The notes: generated by a model not told the origin, from the sequence alone. A stretch of 64,000 nucleotides of DNA from Nonomuraea sediminis (GCF_018531495.1 NZ_JAHDTI010000001.1:1240001-1304000); one strand, 5' to 3'. Shown: positions 51,673-61,460, counted from the stretch's first letter. Translations and numbers: made by a program.

Positions 51673-52296
51673 CTAGCCGGAGACCAGAGTCCGCGGCCGC
51701 GCCGGGACCCGGGGCCTGCGGCAGAAGTAGGCGAACGCGGGCGGCAGGTTGGCCCACACCACCCGGCTGGCCACGACCTCCTCGAACCCTTCGTCCAGGG
51801 ACCGCCGCAGCCGGCGGGCGGGCGGAGCCCACCGCGTGTGAAGGTAGGCGAACGTGGTGAACGCCCCATGCGGCGCGAGGACCTCGGTGACCGTGCCGAG
51901 GAGGTCGTCCTGCATGCTCGCTCCGAACGCCACCCAGGGCAGTCCGCTCACGATCACGTCCGCATGGTCGTGGCCGCGCCCGGCCAGGATCTCGCGCAGG
52001 CTGCGGGCGTCGGCCACGGCGACGTCGACCTGTGGATAGCGGGCGCCGAGAGACCGCGCGAACCGCGGGTTGACTTCGACCGCCAGGTGGTGGCCGCGGC
52101 CGTTGAGCCTGCGCTGAATGGCTGCCGTGAAGGCGCCCGTGCCGGGACCGAGCTCGACGACCAGCGGGGCGCCGCCGCGTGGCACGGGCGCGGTGACTAG
52201 GTTGGCCAATGGCTCGCCGCTCGGGGTGACGGCGCCAACGGTGAAGGGAGCACGGAGGAACTCCTGCAGGAACGCGGCACGCTCGCGGGCGCTCAT
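51673..52296 (-). CDS. SAM-dependent methyltransferase (phospholipid N-methyltransferase-like)
   Basis: 207 residues. MSARERAAFLQEFLRAPFTV then GAVTPSGEPLANLVTAPV and LVVELGPGTGAFTAAIQRRL (SAM motif I), HLAVEVNPRFARSL (motif II) and VIVSGLPWVAF (motif IV). The N-terminal F--GF-----GAV-PS--(L) and GLPW patterns resemble rRNA adenine dimethylase/phospholipid methyltransferases. Start ATG 52296 has GGAG seven bases upstream. The acceptor is uncertain. Confidence 0.82.
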   Translation of the reverse strand: MSARERAAFLQEFLRAPFTVGAVTPSGEPLANLVTAPVPRGGAPLVVELGPGTGAFTAAIQRRLNGRGHHLAVEVNPRFARSLGARYPQVDVAVADARSLREILAGRGHDHADVIVSGLPWVAFGASMQDDLLGTVTEVLAPHGAFTTFAYLHTRWAPPARRLRRSLDEGFEEVVASRVVWANLPPAFAYFCRRPRVPARPRTLVSG

Positions 52297-52405
52297 CGCA
52301 CCGCTCCATCTGACGGCAGGTCGGCGAGGAGCACGCGCGGTTCGGGGTCGAGGTGGGGTCGGGCCAGAACCATGGTGGGTCCCTTTCGCTGAGGTCGGTA
52401 GGCCT

Positions 52406-52711
52406 TCACAGGGCGGCCTTGCCGCCGACGGGGACCTCGTCGATGTACTGGGAGTCGCCGGCCAGCAGGGGCTGCAGCGCGGCGACCATCGCCTGCGCCT
52501 GCTCGGTCGCGAAGAACCTGGCGTGGGCTTCCCGGCTGACCCAGCCCTCGGTGACGTGGACGATGTCCGGGTTGCCGGCCGAGCGGCCGACCAGGAAGAC
52601 AACGCAGTCCTCATTCGGCAGGGACGGCGCGTTGAGCAGCGCCTCGACCAGTTCGTCACCCTTTCCTGGCTGCGCGGTCATGGTGGCGTGGAAGCCGTGC
52701 TCGATGGTCAT
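52406..52711 (-). CDS. Antibiotic-biosynthesis-monooxygenase-fold (putative quinol monooxygenase)
   Basis: 101 residues: MTIEHGFHATMTAQPGKGDE, then LVEALLNAPSLPNEDCVVFL and WVSREAHARFFATEQAQAMV. This is the dimeric ABM ferredoxin-like fold (H-T M-A--GK-DEL ... F-----HA-----). Start ATG 52711 with GAGGAG seven bases before it. First gene of the minus-strand group. Possibly a quinone-modifying enzyme; specific activity unknown. Confidence 0.85.
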   Translation of the reverse strand: MTIEHGFHATMTAQPGKGDELVEALLNAPSLPNEDCVVFLVGRSAGNPDIVHVTEGWVSREAHARFFATEQAQAMVAALQPLLAGDSQYIDEVPVGGKAAL

Positions 52712-52998
52712 GGGATGACTCCTCGTTTCGTGGGCGGCCTGCGGCTCGCTGCCCGCAAGCCCACTGTCGGCGCCGTCCAGCCGCCCCCACATCAGTCATC
52801 CGACTACGGCGATGAGGGCCGCCGGCGACCGACGACCTAACCACCGATGACATAACGGCCAACAGGCGAACCCCATGACTCTGTGCCGCCGGTACGGCGA
52901 GGCCACGGCTGCGCAGGCGCTCCAAGCAGCCCGGATCCCGGGCCGGTTAGGTCATCTGACAGATGCACCGCCCAGGCACCTGCCCGACCATCGGACAC

Positions 52999-53601
52999 GT
53001 GACGATTCCTCAAGGGCCGGCGCACCCCGCGTCGCCGCCGGCCATGCTGCGCATGCGCGATGTCCGCGACCGAGCATTGTTCGACCTGGCCGACGGGCCG
53101 GTCACCCCGTCGAACCGCGCCGAGCTGACAGGGGTCGCGCAGCTGCTGAACGCGCTGCTGGCCAGCATGGTCGTCTCCTCCTTGCAGTACGAACAGCACG
53201 CTCTCCTTGTCCGCGCGCCGTCAGACCGGCCGGTCGCGGAGTTCCTCTACGCCTGCGCCGACCGTGACCGCGCCAACGCGCGCCTGCTGGCGACCCGCAT
53301 CGGGCAACTCGGGTTCGTCGCCGAATACGACCCGCAGCACCTGCCGGCGTGGTCGCGCATCACCTTCCAGGCCTTCCCCGACGGAGGCCTCACCGGCCTC
53401 GTGACGCAGGACCTCGTGGGGGCGCGGATCCTCGTGCAGACGTTGCAGGAGGCGGTCCGCTGGATCGGGAGCGACGATCCGACCACCCGGCGCCTGCTGG
53501 AGCGCCTGTTGGAGGACAAGGAAGCGCAGGCCGACGAGCTCGGTGCGCAGTCCGATCCATCTCCTCGGGAGAGAGCGGCTACCGGGAAAGCGCATCCCTG
53601 A
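52999..53601 (+). CDS. Ferritin-like protein
   Basis: About 200 residues. The body reads AQLLNALLASMVVSSLQYEQ and then FLYACADRDRANARLLATRI, DLVGARILVQTLQEAVRWIG and ERLLEDKEAQADELG. Four helices with E-x-x-H-type and E-x2-D residues at the ends of helices, as in bacterioferritin/Dps relatives. The iron ligands are only partly recognisable, so oxidoreductase or structural roles remain open. Starts at GTG 52999 or ATG 53044; neither has a strong ribosome binding site. The last 23 bases overlap the 3' end of the convergent LAL regulator gene. Confidence 0.6.
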   Translation: MTIPQGPAHPASPPAMLRMRDVRDRALFDLADGPVTPSNRAELTGVAQLLNALLASMVVSSLQYEQHALLVRAPSDRPVAEFLYACADRDRANARLLATRIGQLGFVAEYDPQHLPAWSRITFQAFPDGGLTGLVTQDLVGARILVQTLQEAVRWIGSDDPTTRRLLERLLEDKEAQADELGAQSDPSPRERAATGKAHP

Positions 53602-56320
53602 GCCCGGCGCGGGAGGTGACGCCGAGCTTGGGGAAGATGCGGTAGAGGTGCGCGCCGACCGTCCGGTGCGAGAGGTAGAGCCGCTCCGCGATCTGCTTGT
53701 TGGTCAGGCCGCTCGCCGCCAACCGGGCGATCTGCAGCTCCTGCGCGGTCAGGGCGACCGGGCCACCTGACGTTGTGTCGGCCAGCCGGTATCCGGCGGC
53801 GCGCAGCTCGCTCCGCGTACGCTCGACCCAGGGTTCGGCGGCCATCGCGGCGAACCCGTCCCGCGCCAGGAGAAGGTGCCGGCGGGCCTGCGCCGCCGAT
53901 CTGGCACGACGCAGCCTCTCGCCGAGGACTAGCCGGACTCGGGAGACGTCCGGCAGCCACCGTTCCGCCACGGGACCCGACAGCAGCGACTCCAGCCGCG
54001 TCCTCGTCGCCTCGTCGTCGAACACCAGGAACTCCGCCGCCGCCTGAAGCAGCGTCATCCGGGTCGACAGCGCGGCCACGTCGGCCGCCCGCATCGCTTC
54101 GACGTGCGCCCTGGCCTCGACGGTACGCCCGGTCCGCATCGCCGCCTCGACGAGGTCGAACATGACCCACGTGCAGTGAGGGACATGCGAGACGAGGACA
54201 CCGGGTGGGCTCATCGCGGCGGCGTGGAGGAAGGCGGCGTCGAAATCGCCCTGGCCCATCGCCGCGAGCGTGCGCGGGTGCTGGGCGAACAGGACCGCAG
54301 CTGTCACGCCGCGGGGAAGCGCCCAGTGAGTGATCTCGTCGGCGAGCGCGTACGCCTCGTCGAAGCGCCCCCGTCCGGCGGCGATGATCGCCCTGTTGTA
54401 CAGGAAATACCAGGCGAAGAAGGAGAAGCCGCTGGTGTCGCAGACCCGCTGTCCTTCGAGGGCGAGCTGCTCGGCTTCGTCCCATCTGCCGACCAGGTAG
54501 TCGTCCAGGCACAGGTGCATCAGGGCGCCGAGGTGTCGGCGGGGCGCTCCTCCCTCGCGTCCCTGCTGGACCAGCCGCCACGAGGAATCGCGGCACTCCC
54601 CCAGACGATCCAGGTAGACCGAGGCCGTGCCGACCCGCATGATCCGGGTGGGGTCGGTTTCGTCCGCGAGCGTGTCGAGGATGGACTGGCTGCTCGCCAG
54701 CGCCGAGGCCCCTGTGCGGACCGGATCGGGAAAGGTCTTGCTCGCCAGCGCCAGGACGTCCGGTGGCTGCGGCTCCAGTTTCCCCAGCGCTCGGTAGAAC
54801 GGTTCCCAGTACTCCGGGGCGCTGCCGTACCAGCACAACAGCATCAAGGTGTGCATGGCCTCGATGAGCGCGGGGTCCCGGGCCCGATAGCCGTGCTCCG
54901 CGGTTTCGATGGCGCCGACCAGGAGCCTGTGCGCAGTGGCGACATCGGCATCCCCGTTGATCATCAGGAAGGCGGCCGCGTTGGCCGCGTGGAGCGAGCC
55001 GGTGGAATCCGGGGTCGCCCGCCGCGCGTCGGTCAGGAGCGTCTTCGCATCGTCGATGGCGCCGCTCGCCTCGGCGCCGATGTAGGCGGCCTCGGAGAGC
55101 CGCCGCCCACGATCGGCGCTCGTCGCGCTCAGTTCGGCGGCGCGGATCAGCGCCGCGATCGCGGCGAACGCGTCGCCGCGGAGCATGACACGATGCGCCG
55201 AGTCCTCCAGCAGCGCCGCCACCGCCTCATCCGGGCCGACGGCGGCGGCGGCCAGGTGCCAGGCACGGCGTTCCTGGTCACCGGTCAGGGCACGGGCAAG
55301 GGCGAGATGCGCGATCCGGCGCTCCTCGTGCGTGGAGCCTGCCACGATCGCCGAGCGGATCAGCGGGTGCCGGAACGCGATCCGCGCCGTGGCGTCGTCC
55401 ACGCGCACCAGCTGCGCCCGCTCCGCCGGGGCGAGGTCGGCCAGACCCGCCCCATCCGCCAGGGCGGCCCTGAGCACCCGGACGTCGCCCGTGCCCTCGA
55501 ACGTGGCCAGCAGCAGCATGCCGCGGGTCGCTTCCGGTAAGTCGGCGATCCGCGCGGCGAACATCGCCTGGAGCCGGTCGCTGAGCGGGACCACCTCGGG
55601 TTGCGCCACCGTGTGCCGCACCGCGCCCAGCAGCGTGGAGGGCAACTCCGTCAACGCCAGCGGATTGCCCTGGGCGAGGTCGAGCAGCCGCTGCCGGACC
55701 CGAAGCGGCATCTCCGGAAAGTTGACGTCGACCAGCTGCCCGGCCGCCTCTCGATCCAGCGGCTGTACGACCATCTCGGTCAATCCGCGCGGAGCCAGGA
55801 AACCCAGCGTGCCCGTTCTGGCCGACATCAGCAGGCCGGCCCGGACGCCCTCCAGCCGGCGCGCGACGAATCCCAGCACGGTGGCGCTGGCCCGGTCGAT
55901 CCATTGGACGTCATCCACCAGAAGGGCGAGCGGCACCTCGGTGGCGACCTGTTTGACGAGCAGAAGCGCGGCGTTGCCGACGAGGAGCGCGTCCGTGGGC
56001 GCTCCGACGCCGAACCCCAGCGCCACCGACAGCGCCTCCCGCAGAGATGGCGGTAGGAGCTCGATCTCGGCGTTCACCGGCAGGAGGAGCTGATTGAGGC
56101 AGGAGTAACTGACGTCGGCTTCGAACTCGGACCCGGAGGCGCGCAGCACACGCATCCCCGCCGTGACAGCCAGCTCGGCTGCGGCAGCCATGAGAGCGGA
56201 TTTGCCCACACCGGGTTCGCCCCACATCAACCGCGCGTGACCCTGTCGCCGAGCGCTGTCGAGAAAGCCAGACAGCTGTTCGAGCTCGGCGCGGCGACCG
56301 AAGAGTTCAATGCTGGCCAC
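53579..56320 (-). CDS. LAL-type LuxR regulator with AAA ATPase domain
   Basis: 913 residues. The N-terminal ATPase has Walker A MWGEPGVGKSALMAAAAELA and Walker B ALLVDDVQWIDRAS. A long helical TPR-like middle follows. The C-terminal LuxR helix-turn-helix is LTAQELQIARLAASGLTNKQ then IAERLYLSHRTVGAHLYRIF. Such large ATP-binding LuxR proteins usually activate secondary-metabolite or catabolic genes. ATG 56320 is the start of the conserved MASIELFGRRAELEQL. Its target is not evident here. Confidence 0.93.
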   Translation of the reverse strand: MASIELFGRRAELEQLSGFLDSARRQGHARLMWGEPGVGKSALMAAAAELAVTAGMRVLRASGSEFEADVSYSCLNQLLLPVNAEIELLPPSLREALSVALGFGVGAPTDALLVGNAALLLVKQVATEVPLALLVDDVQWIDRASATVLGFVARRLEGVRAGLLMSARTGTLGFLAPRGLTEMVVQPLDREAAGQLVDVNFPEMPLRVRQRLLDLAQGNPLALTELPSTLLGAVRHTVAQPEVVPLSDRLQAMFAARIADLPEATRGMLLLATFEGTGDVRVLRAALADGAGLADLAPAERAQLVRVDDATARIAFRHPLIRSAIVAGSTHEERRIAHLALARALTGDQERRAWHLAAAAVGPDEAVAALLEDSAHRVMLRGDAFAAIAALIRAAELSATSADRGRRLSEAAYIGAEASGAIDDAKTLLTDARRATPDSTGSLHAANAAAFLMINGDADVATAHRLLVGAIETAEHGYRARDPALIEAMHTLMLLCWYGSAPEYWEPFYRALGKLEPQPPDVLALASKTFPDPVRTGASALASSQSILDTLADETDPTRIMRVGTASVYLDRLGECRDSSWRLVQQGREGGAPRRHLGALMHLCLDDYLVGRWDEAEQLALEGQRVCDTSGFSFFAWYFLYNRAIIAAGRGRFDEAYALADEITHWALPRGVTAAVLFAQHPRTLAAMGQGDFDAAFLHAAAMSPPGVLVSHVPHCTWVMFDLVEAAMRTGRTVEARAHVEAMRAADVAALSTRMTLLQAAAEFLVFDDEATRTRLESLLSGPVAERWLPDVSRVRLVLGERLRRARSAAQARRHLLLARDGFAAMAAEPWVERTRSELRAAGYRLADTTSGGPVALTAQELQIARLAASGLTNKQIAERLYLSHRTVGAHLYRIFPKLGVTSRAGLRDALSR

Positions 56321-56664
56321 AGATACCTCACGGTCGGTCAGTGCCTCACCAGCCCCGGTTACAGGCTGTTGCGAGCATAACCATCACGCGATCGACCTCA
56401 GGGCGTCCGTTCATCTCACCCTGCCGGAAAGGCGGGATTGGGCAAGAGATCGCGACAATCGAGCAAGTCCGCGGAGAGCTTACGCCGGTATCCGCGACCG
56501 ACGGGCAAAGTCCGCGGTTCATCCCGGTGCGGGGCAAGCTGCCGTACGGCTTGCGGCGGCCGCGACGCCGTTTTGATCTTCAGGGTTGTGGTGATGCATT
56601 CGGTACCGGTTCGCGCGGGCGCCCGCCTCGCGCAGGAGGACGCCGGTCGCCAACTCCAGGGGCG
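56321..56664. other. Intergenic stretch upstream of the LAL regulator
   Basis: Holds TATGCT on the minus strand (rc of about 56369-56374), a possible -10 for the regulator. No gene seen. Confidence 0.35.
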
Positions 56665-56890
56665 TCATGGGAGGTGATCGCGTAGCTGGGCACGTGAGGT
56701 GATGCCGAGCTTGCGGAAGGCGCCGTACAGGTGCGTGCTGACGGTTCGATGGGACAGGTACGGCTGCTGCGCGATCTCGCGGTTGGACAGGCGGGCGATG
56801 TGCAGTTCTTGTGGCGTACGCAGTGGCGTTCTCGCCTCCAGAATGCGGCGACGGCGGCGCAGCCAAGCCCCCGTAAGCCAGCAGCGCGCG
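56665..56890 (-). pseudogene. LuxR-family regulator, C-terminal remnant
   Basis: The minus strand reads CWLTGAWLRRRRRILEARTP, then LRTPQELHIARLSNREIAQQ and YLSHRTVSTHLYGAFRKLGI, ending at 56665. The HTH is shortened by an internal deletion (IARL-----SNREIAQQ), and the ATPase part is gone. Confidence 0.65.
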
Positions 56891-56938
56891 ACCCCGCGCT
56901 CGGCCTCCGCCACATCGTGATAGCCATCGGTGAGTCCG

Positions 56939-57430
56939 TCAGGGCCGGACGCCGAAAGGGCCGAGGATCCCGGTGTCGATGCGCAGGGATTCCAGGAGGA
57001 TCCACGGTGAAGACATCGGCGGCGAGGAGACCGGTGTACTTCGCGGTCACCGGGGCCGCCGCGGTCTGGGCGACGGCGTCGAGGTAGGTCTTGAAGATGG
57101 CCCCAGGCGTTGCCCTGGGCACCGTACTTAGTGAAGAACGGCGTCGGATCGACCGAGGTGATCGCGGCCCGGGTGCTCGCGTCCAGGTCGTTCATGTACT
57201 GGATTTGCAGCTCGCCGTCGGCGCGGGTCCCGAGGCGCCCGAGGTGCCCGCCGACGAGTGTCTGCCACGGATAGTGCATGGCGATGCGCTGTGCTTTGAC
57301 CCAGTGGGGGATGTCCTGCGAGACGGCCAGGTTCTTGAACGGCGCCCAGCCTGGGAACAGGACGTCGACCACCATGATCGTGGTGTAGTCCGGAGCGTAG
57401 ATGAAGATGTTGCCCGGCGCCTGCTGCATC
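56939..57430 (-). pseudogene. MBL-fold metallohydrolase remnant
   Basis: The minus strand reads APGNIFIYAPDYTTIMVVDV, then LFPGWAPFKNLAVSQDIPHW and LVGGHLGRLGTRADGELQIQ (GGH metal ligand), with a frameshift near 57105 into AIFKTYLDAVAQTAAAPVTA and KYTGLLAADVFTVD. The N-terminal HxHxDH part is missing, cut at 57430 by the ISL3 fragment. Confidence 0.7.
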
Positions 57431-57847
57431 AATCAAGGCCGCGTGGAAGGCGACCGCCTTCCCACCTCAGCACGTCGCCTGACCGGACTGCTACTGGCCA
57501 ACCCCACCGCCCTCACTGCCGAACAGCGCAACCTGCTCGACCACCTGACCTCGGCCTGCCTCGCGATGATCGCCCTGTCCGGGCGCATCAGCGCTTTCGC
57601 CCGCCTGCTCACTCCGCACCCCGACAACAGCGAACTCCTGGAGCGGTGGATCGCCTCCGTCGCCGCCGACGCCTGCACGCCTTCCTCCGCGGCCTACACC
57701 AAGTCCGCGAAGCCGTCCATGCCGCGCTCTCCCACCCCCACCACAACGGCGGAACCTAGGGCGTCAACACGAAACCAAACTGATCAAGCGCCAGATGTAC
57801 GGCCGGGCCGGATTCACCCTGCTCCGCCACCGCGTCCTTCTCGGATG
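57425..57847 (+). pseudogene. ISL3-family transposase, C-terminal fragment
   Basis: Reads ALTAEQRNLLDHLTSACLAM, then IALSGRISAFARLLTPHPDN, then in a second frame RLHAFLRGLHQVREAVHAAL and SHPHHNGGT, and in a third LIKRQMYGRAGFTLLRHRVL. This order (LTPHPDN, HHNGGTEGVNTK, KRQMYGRAGF-LLR-R-L) is the C-terminus of ISL3 transposases. Two frameshifts are visible. Confidence 0.8.
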
Positions 57848-57935
57848 ACGCCACGCGCTTCGTATGCGACAGAGCCGAAAGAAGAGAGACAGAGCCTCGG
57901 GAGGGCTCACGCCTCAACTGGGTGGATGGTGACGG

Positions 57936-58496
57936 TCACAGGGTTGGATGGGTGGGTTCTCGTAGCAGGAGCTGGAAGAAGGCGTCGCGCAGGTCGTCGC
58001 GGCGGTGGCCGTCGAAGAGTTCTTCGAGGCTGACGTCTCCGACCATGGTGACCATCATTCGGGCGACCGGTTCGGGTGGGTCCCAGCCGATGGCAGCAAG
58101 GTCATGGACGACCAGGGCGGCGATGTGGTCGTTGCGGGCGCGCATTTCGTCGAACAGGTCGGCATCGGTGCGGGCCTGCACCAGCATGGCCCGGGTGGCA
58201 CGGGTTTTCAGGCACATGTCGAGGTGGAAGGTGATGCCCTGGATCAGCCGTTGCCGCCCGGGAGGTAGGTGGCCCACTGCGGCGACCAGTCGCTGTTCGG
58301 CCTCGTCGTGGTAGAGGCGGTGCAACGCGCGCAGGAAGTCTCTGCGGTCGGTGAAGTGCTGGTAGAAGTTCCCCTTGGACATTCCGGCCGCCTCAACCAC
58401 AGCGTTGACCGACATCCCGGTCAACCCGCGTTCCTGGGCGACGTGGAGTCCCGCACGCAGCAGCGCTTCACGTCCTGGGCCTGCGGGCCGCGCCAT
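57936..58496 (-). CDS. TetR/AcrR-family transcriptional regulator
   Basis: 186 residues from ATG 58496. The helix-turn-helix is REALLRAGLHVAQERGLTGM then SVNAVVEAAGMSKGNFYQHF. The C-terminal half has DMCLKTRATRAMLVQARTDA, as in several TetR subfamilies. It is divergent from a secreted protease, with 134 bases between the two starts. An 18-bp perfect palindrome in the gap is the likely operator, so it may repress both itself and the protease. Confidence 0.92.
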   Translation of the reverse strand: MARPAGPGREALLRAGLHVAQERGLTGMSVNAVVEAAGMSKGNFYQHFTDRRDFLRALHRLYHDEAEQRLVAAVGHLPPGRQRLIQGITFHLDMCLKTRATRAMLVQARTDADLFDEMRARNDHIAALVVHDLAAIGWDPPEPVARMMVTMVGDVSLEELFDGHRRDDLRDAFFQLLLREPTHPTL

Positions 58497-58593
58497 AAGC
58501 CACGTCCTTCCCGACGCTGCCGCACCACTGTGATGTCGGCCACACATCCTTGACGATCGATCCATTCCCGATCAGTGTATGGCCGGTCTGCTA

Positions 58594-58611
58594 TGACCGA
58601 CCGGTCGGTCA
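58594..58611. promoter_or_regulatory. TetR-type operator palindrome
   Basis: TGACCGACCGGTCGGTCA, a perfect 18-bp palindrome between the TetR gene and the protease gene, of the ACCGACCGGTCGGT form seen for many TetR repressors. It is 19 bases upstream of the protease start. Confidence 0.8.
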
Positions 58612-58629
58612 AAGATGGGAGCCGCCGTT

Positions 58630-59877
58630 ATGACGTCGATACCCACGCGGGTAGGCACCTTCGCCGCCACGATGCTGCTGGCCGCGACCGCTGGCGGCGG
58701 TCTCGCACCGGCCGCGCACGCCAACACCACCCCGTACGAAATGACCCGGATGGTGCCGGCCGGGGCGGGCTATCAGAGCGCCTTACGGGCGGAAATCAAC
58801 CATTGGACCACAGGCAGGATCGCGGCGGCCGCCCTCAACGACGACACCGGCAACGCCATCGGGCGTGGCTCGGACGCGGTGCCCCCCGCCGACGGCTGGA
58901 ATGACCTGGCCGCGCCCTGGAAGGGACAAGGCCTGATCACCAGGACCGCAGGGAAACTGCTGCTGCGGGTCAACAACGCCGCCACCGGCCAGTTCGACCA
59001 TCTGGCGGCCTGCACCGCCACAGTGGCGCAGAGCGCCAACCGTAGCGTCGCGGTCACCGCCGGGCACTGCTTTCGAGAGCAACTGGGCAGCAACTTGGGC
59101 GGGCCGAACCACATCGCGGTCAATGCCGTGTTCATCCCCGGCTTCGACGGCACACACCTGACCCGTATCCCCGCCAACCTCACCGACCCGCAAGCCATCA
59201 ATGACTACGTCCAGAACACGCCGCTGCCCAGCCCGGACATCGCCCCCTACGGCGTGTGGGGCGTCACCCGGGTATGGCTCACGAACACCTGGGCGTGGAA
59301 CAAGAACAACTTCAGCGGCAACGACATGGCCGCGTTCCTGGTCGACAACCCCGATGCCACCGCTCCGATCCAGGACATCACCGGCGGGCAGGCAATCGCA
59401 TTCGACCACCCACGCGGCCAGTTCGTGACCGCGTTCGGCTACCCCACCTTCAACCGGGTCTCGTCCTCCGGGTCGGCGCAGTGGTACGCCCCGCAGTACG
59501 ACGGCAACAACCTGCCGCTGTTTGGCGTGCCCGGAGCCAACGGCGTCCCCGCCGGCCAGGTACGCACCTACGACGGCCGGACCCTGTTCGCCTCCCGCGG
59601 CGCCACCACCCTCGACACCGGCGGCAACGTCGACGACATCATGCCCATGGCCCAGGCCCAAGGCTCTAGCGGCGGACCCTGGTTAGACACCTTCGCCCCG
59701 GCCACCGGCACAGGCACCCTCATCGGCGTCATGTCCCACTTCGTTTCCAGCAGCTCCGGCGGCTTCGGCTTCGACCAGATCTGGAACCCCGCCCGGCCCT
59801 ATATGGCCGGTACCCACTTCGCCGACCAAGAACGGGCGGTCTACCAAACCGCCTCTGCCGCCACTCCGCGCGCGTAG
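58630..59877 (+). CDS. Secreted trypsin-like serine protease
   Basis: 415 residues. Signal peptide with MTSIPTRVGTFAATMLLAAT and cleavage near AHA-N. Chymotrypsin-fold triad: VAVTAGHCFREQ (His), SGNDMAAFLV (Asp) and AQGSSGGPWLDT (Ser). Start ATG 58630 has GGGAG seven bases upstream; ATG 58615 lacks one. Extracellular protein degradation is expected. Controlled by the divergent TetR protein through the palindrome just upstream. Confidence 0.9.
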   Translation: MTSIPTRVGTFAATMLLAATAGGGLAPAAHANTTPYEMTRMVPAGAGYQSALRAEINHWTTGRIAAAALNDDTGNAIGRGSDAVPPADGWNDLAAPWKGQGLITRTAGKLLLRVNNAATGQFDHLAACTATVAQSANRSVAVTAGHCFREQLGSNLGGPNHIAVNAVFIPGFDGTHLTRIPANLTDPQAINDYVQNTPLPSPDIAPYGVWGVTRVWLTNTWAWNKNNFSGNDMAAFLVDNPDATAPIQDITGGQAIAFDHPRGQFVTAFGYPTFNRVSSSGSAQWYAPQYDGNNLPLFGVPGANGVPAGQVRTYDGRTLFASRGATTLDTGGNVDDIMPMAQAQGSSGGPWLDTFAPATGTGTLIGVMSHFVSSSSGGFGFDQIWNPARPYMAGTHFADQERAVYQTASAATPRA

Positions 59878-59984
59878 TCGCCCATTCCTCACGGCTGCAC
59901 GGAAATCGGTGCCGGTCGAGGAAAAGCTGCGCGATCCGAGCCTCCAGCAGGGCTGCTTTGGTGCCCCGCTGGCACCTTCGCCAC

Positions 59985-60120
59985 GCTGCGGTTGTTGTCG
60001 ACGGGCGATCGGGACAAGGACGTCGAGATCCTTGCCTGCGTCATCAGATCACCGTTCTTGAACTACGGGCCTCGAGGTCCCTGGCTGCAACGGCGCGCCC
60101 CTGGCTGGGTCTGTGCCGCC
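59985..60120 (+). pseudogene. Integrase-core transposase, N-terminal fragment
   Basis: Reads LRLLSTGDRDKDVEILA and then, after a one-base shift, LRHQITVLELRASRSLAATA. The SDRDKDVEILALRHQITVL-like block is the usual opening of actinobacterial integrase-core transposase genes. Nothing of the catalytic part follows. Confidence 0.5.
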
Positions 60121-60179
60121 GGAGCGGCGTTGCTCGGGCTGGGCTTCGGACTTACCGCCATCGACCACTCGAACCTCGC

Positions 60180-61460
60180 CTATCTCGGCACGGTCTCTTT
60201 GGCGGGGTGCTGGTCGGCCGGGTCGGCTTCCGGGTGCGTGTTGCGCAGTGCGGCCTCGACGCGGCGGTTGCTGGTCATCGTCGCGGTGACGGCGGTCATG
60301 GTGAGGAGGAGGCCGGCGGCGGCGTACAGCGGGGTGCGCAGGTCGTAGGTGTTGGCCAGCCAGCCGCCGAGGAAGGCGCCGAACGGGGCGGCGCACATGG
60401 CGAGCATGCGGGAGGTCGAGGCGACCCGGCCCATCAGGTGGGCCGGGACGATGGCCTGCCGTAGGGAGGGTCCGAGCACCATCGTGGCGCCCATGCCCGC
60501 GCCGCAGACGGCGAGCGCGATGCCGGCCACGTACGCATTCGGCGCGGAGGCAAGCCCCAGGATGGCGAGGCCCTCGATCGCGGCGGTGCAGGTCAGCGCG
60601 GTGCCGGTGCCCAGGCGCCGGCCGAGGAAGGAGGCGATGCCCGCGCCGAGCAGGCCGCCCGCGGCCTCTGCGGTGAGGAGCAGGCCGAAGCCGAAGGTGT
60701 CGATGCCGAGACGTTCGCGGGAGAAGAGGGCCAGGACGGTCTCCACGGCGAGGAAGGCGATGTTCCCGACCGCCGGACGCAGCGCGAGCCCGAGCAGCAG
60801 CCGGTCCCGGAAGACGTAGGAGGCCCCGGCCCGGGCTTGGCGGAGCAGCGACTCGCGTGCGCTTGCGGCGGGCCTCGGCATGGCGGGCAGCGACCGTACG
60901 AGTAGTGCGGACAGCGCGAACGACACCGCGTCGGCGAGCAGCGGAACCGAACGTCCGAGCGCGAGCAGCGCACTGCCCGCGGGTGGCCCGGCGAAGCCGG
61001 ACGCTGCAGTCTGGGTGCCGCGCAGGCGAGCGTTGGCGCGCTCCAGCTGAGCGGGGTCGCGGCCGAGCAGATCCGGCAGGTACGCCGTGGCGGCCGTGTC
61101 GAAGAACAGCCCGCCGAGGGCGAGCAGGAACGCGACGGCCGCCAGCAGCGGGATGCTCAGCACGTCGAGCGCGGCCGCCGCAGCGGGTACGGCGAGCAGC
61201 ACCGCACGCGCGGCGTCCGTGACCCACATCGTGCGGCGGCGGTCCCAGCGGTCCACCAGCGCACCGCCGAGCACCCCGAACAGCAGCCACGGCAGCGTCC
61301 CGGCGGCCGTGACGACCGCGAGAGCCATCGGATCCCGCGTCAACGTCAACGCGAGCAGCGGCAGCGCGGCATGCGTCACCCCGTCGCCGAGCGAGGACAC
61401 CGTCTGTGCGGTCCACAGCCGCCCGAATCCGGCCGGCAGGTTCCTTGAATCCAAGGTCAC
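60180..61460 (-). CDS. MFS transporter (drug-exporter type)
   Basis: 426 residues with about 12 membrane helices. FGRLWTAQTVSSLGDGVTHA at the start and GALVDRWDRRRTMWVTDAAR in the first cytoplasmic loop are typical of the MFS_3 enterobactin/macrolide-exporter group. GTG 61460 has AGGAG about five bases upstream. It overlaps the ArsR stop by four bases (GTGA), forming an ArsR-MFS operon, so export is probably induced by a ligand sensed by the regulator. Confidence 0.92.
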   Translation of the reverse strand: MTLDSRNLPAGFGRLWTAQTVSSLGDGVTHAALPLLALTLTRDPMALAVVTAAGTLPWLLFGVLGGALVDRWDRRRTMWVTDAARAVLLAVPAAAAALDVLSIPLLAAVAFLLALGGLFFDTAATAYLPDLLGRDPAQLERANARLRGTQTAASGFAGPPAGSALLALGRSVPLLADAVSFALSALLVRSLPAMPRPAASARESLLRQARAGASYVFRDRLLLGLALRPAVGNIAFLAVETVLALFSRERLGIDTFGFGLLLTAEAAGGLLGAGIASFLGRRLGTGTALTCTAAIEGLAILGLASAPNAYVAGIALAVCGAGMGATMVLGPSLRQAIVPAHLMGRVASTSRMLAMCAAPFGAFLGGWLANTYDLRTPLYAAAGLLLTMTAVTATMTSNRRVEAALRNTHPEADPADQHPAKETVPR

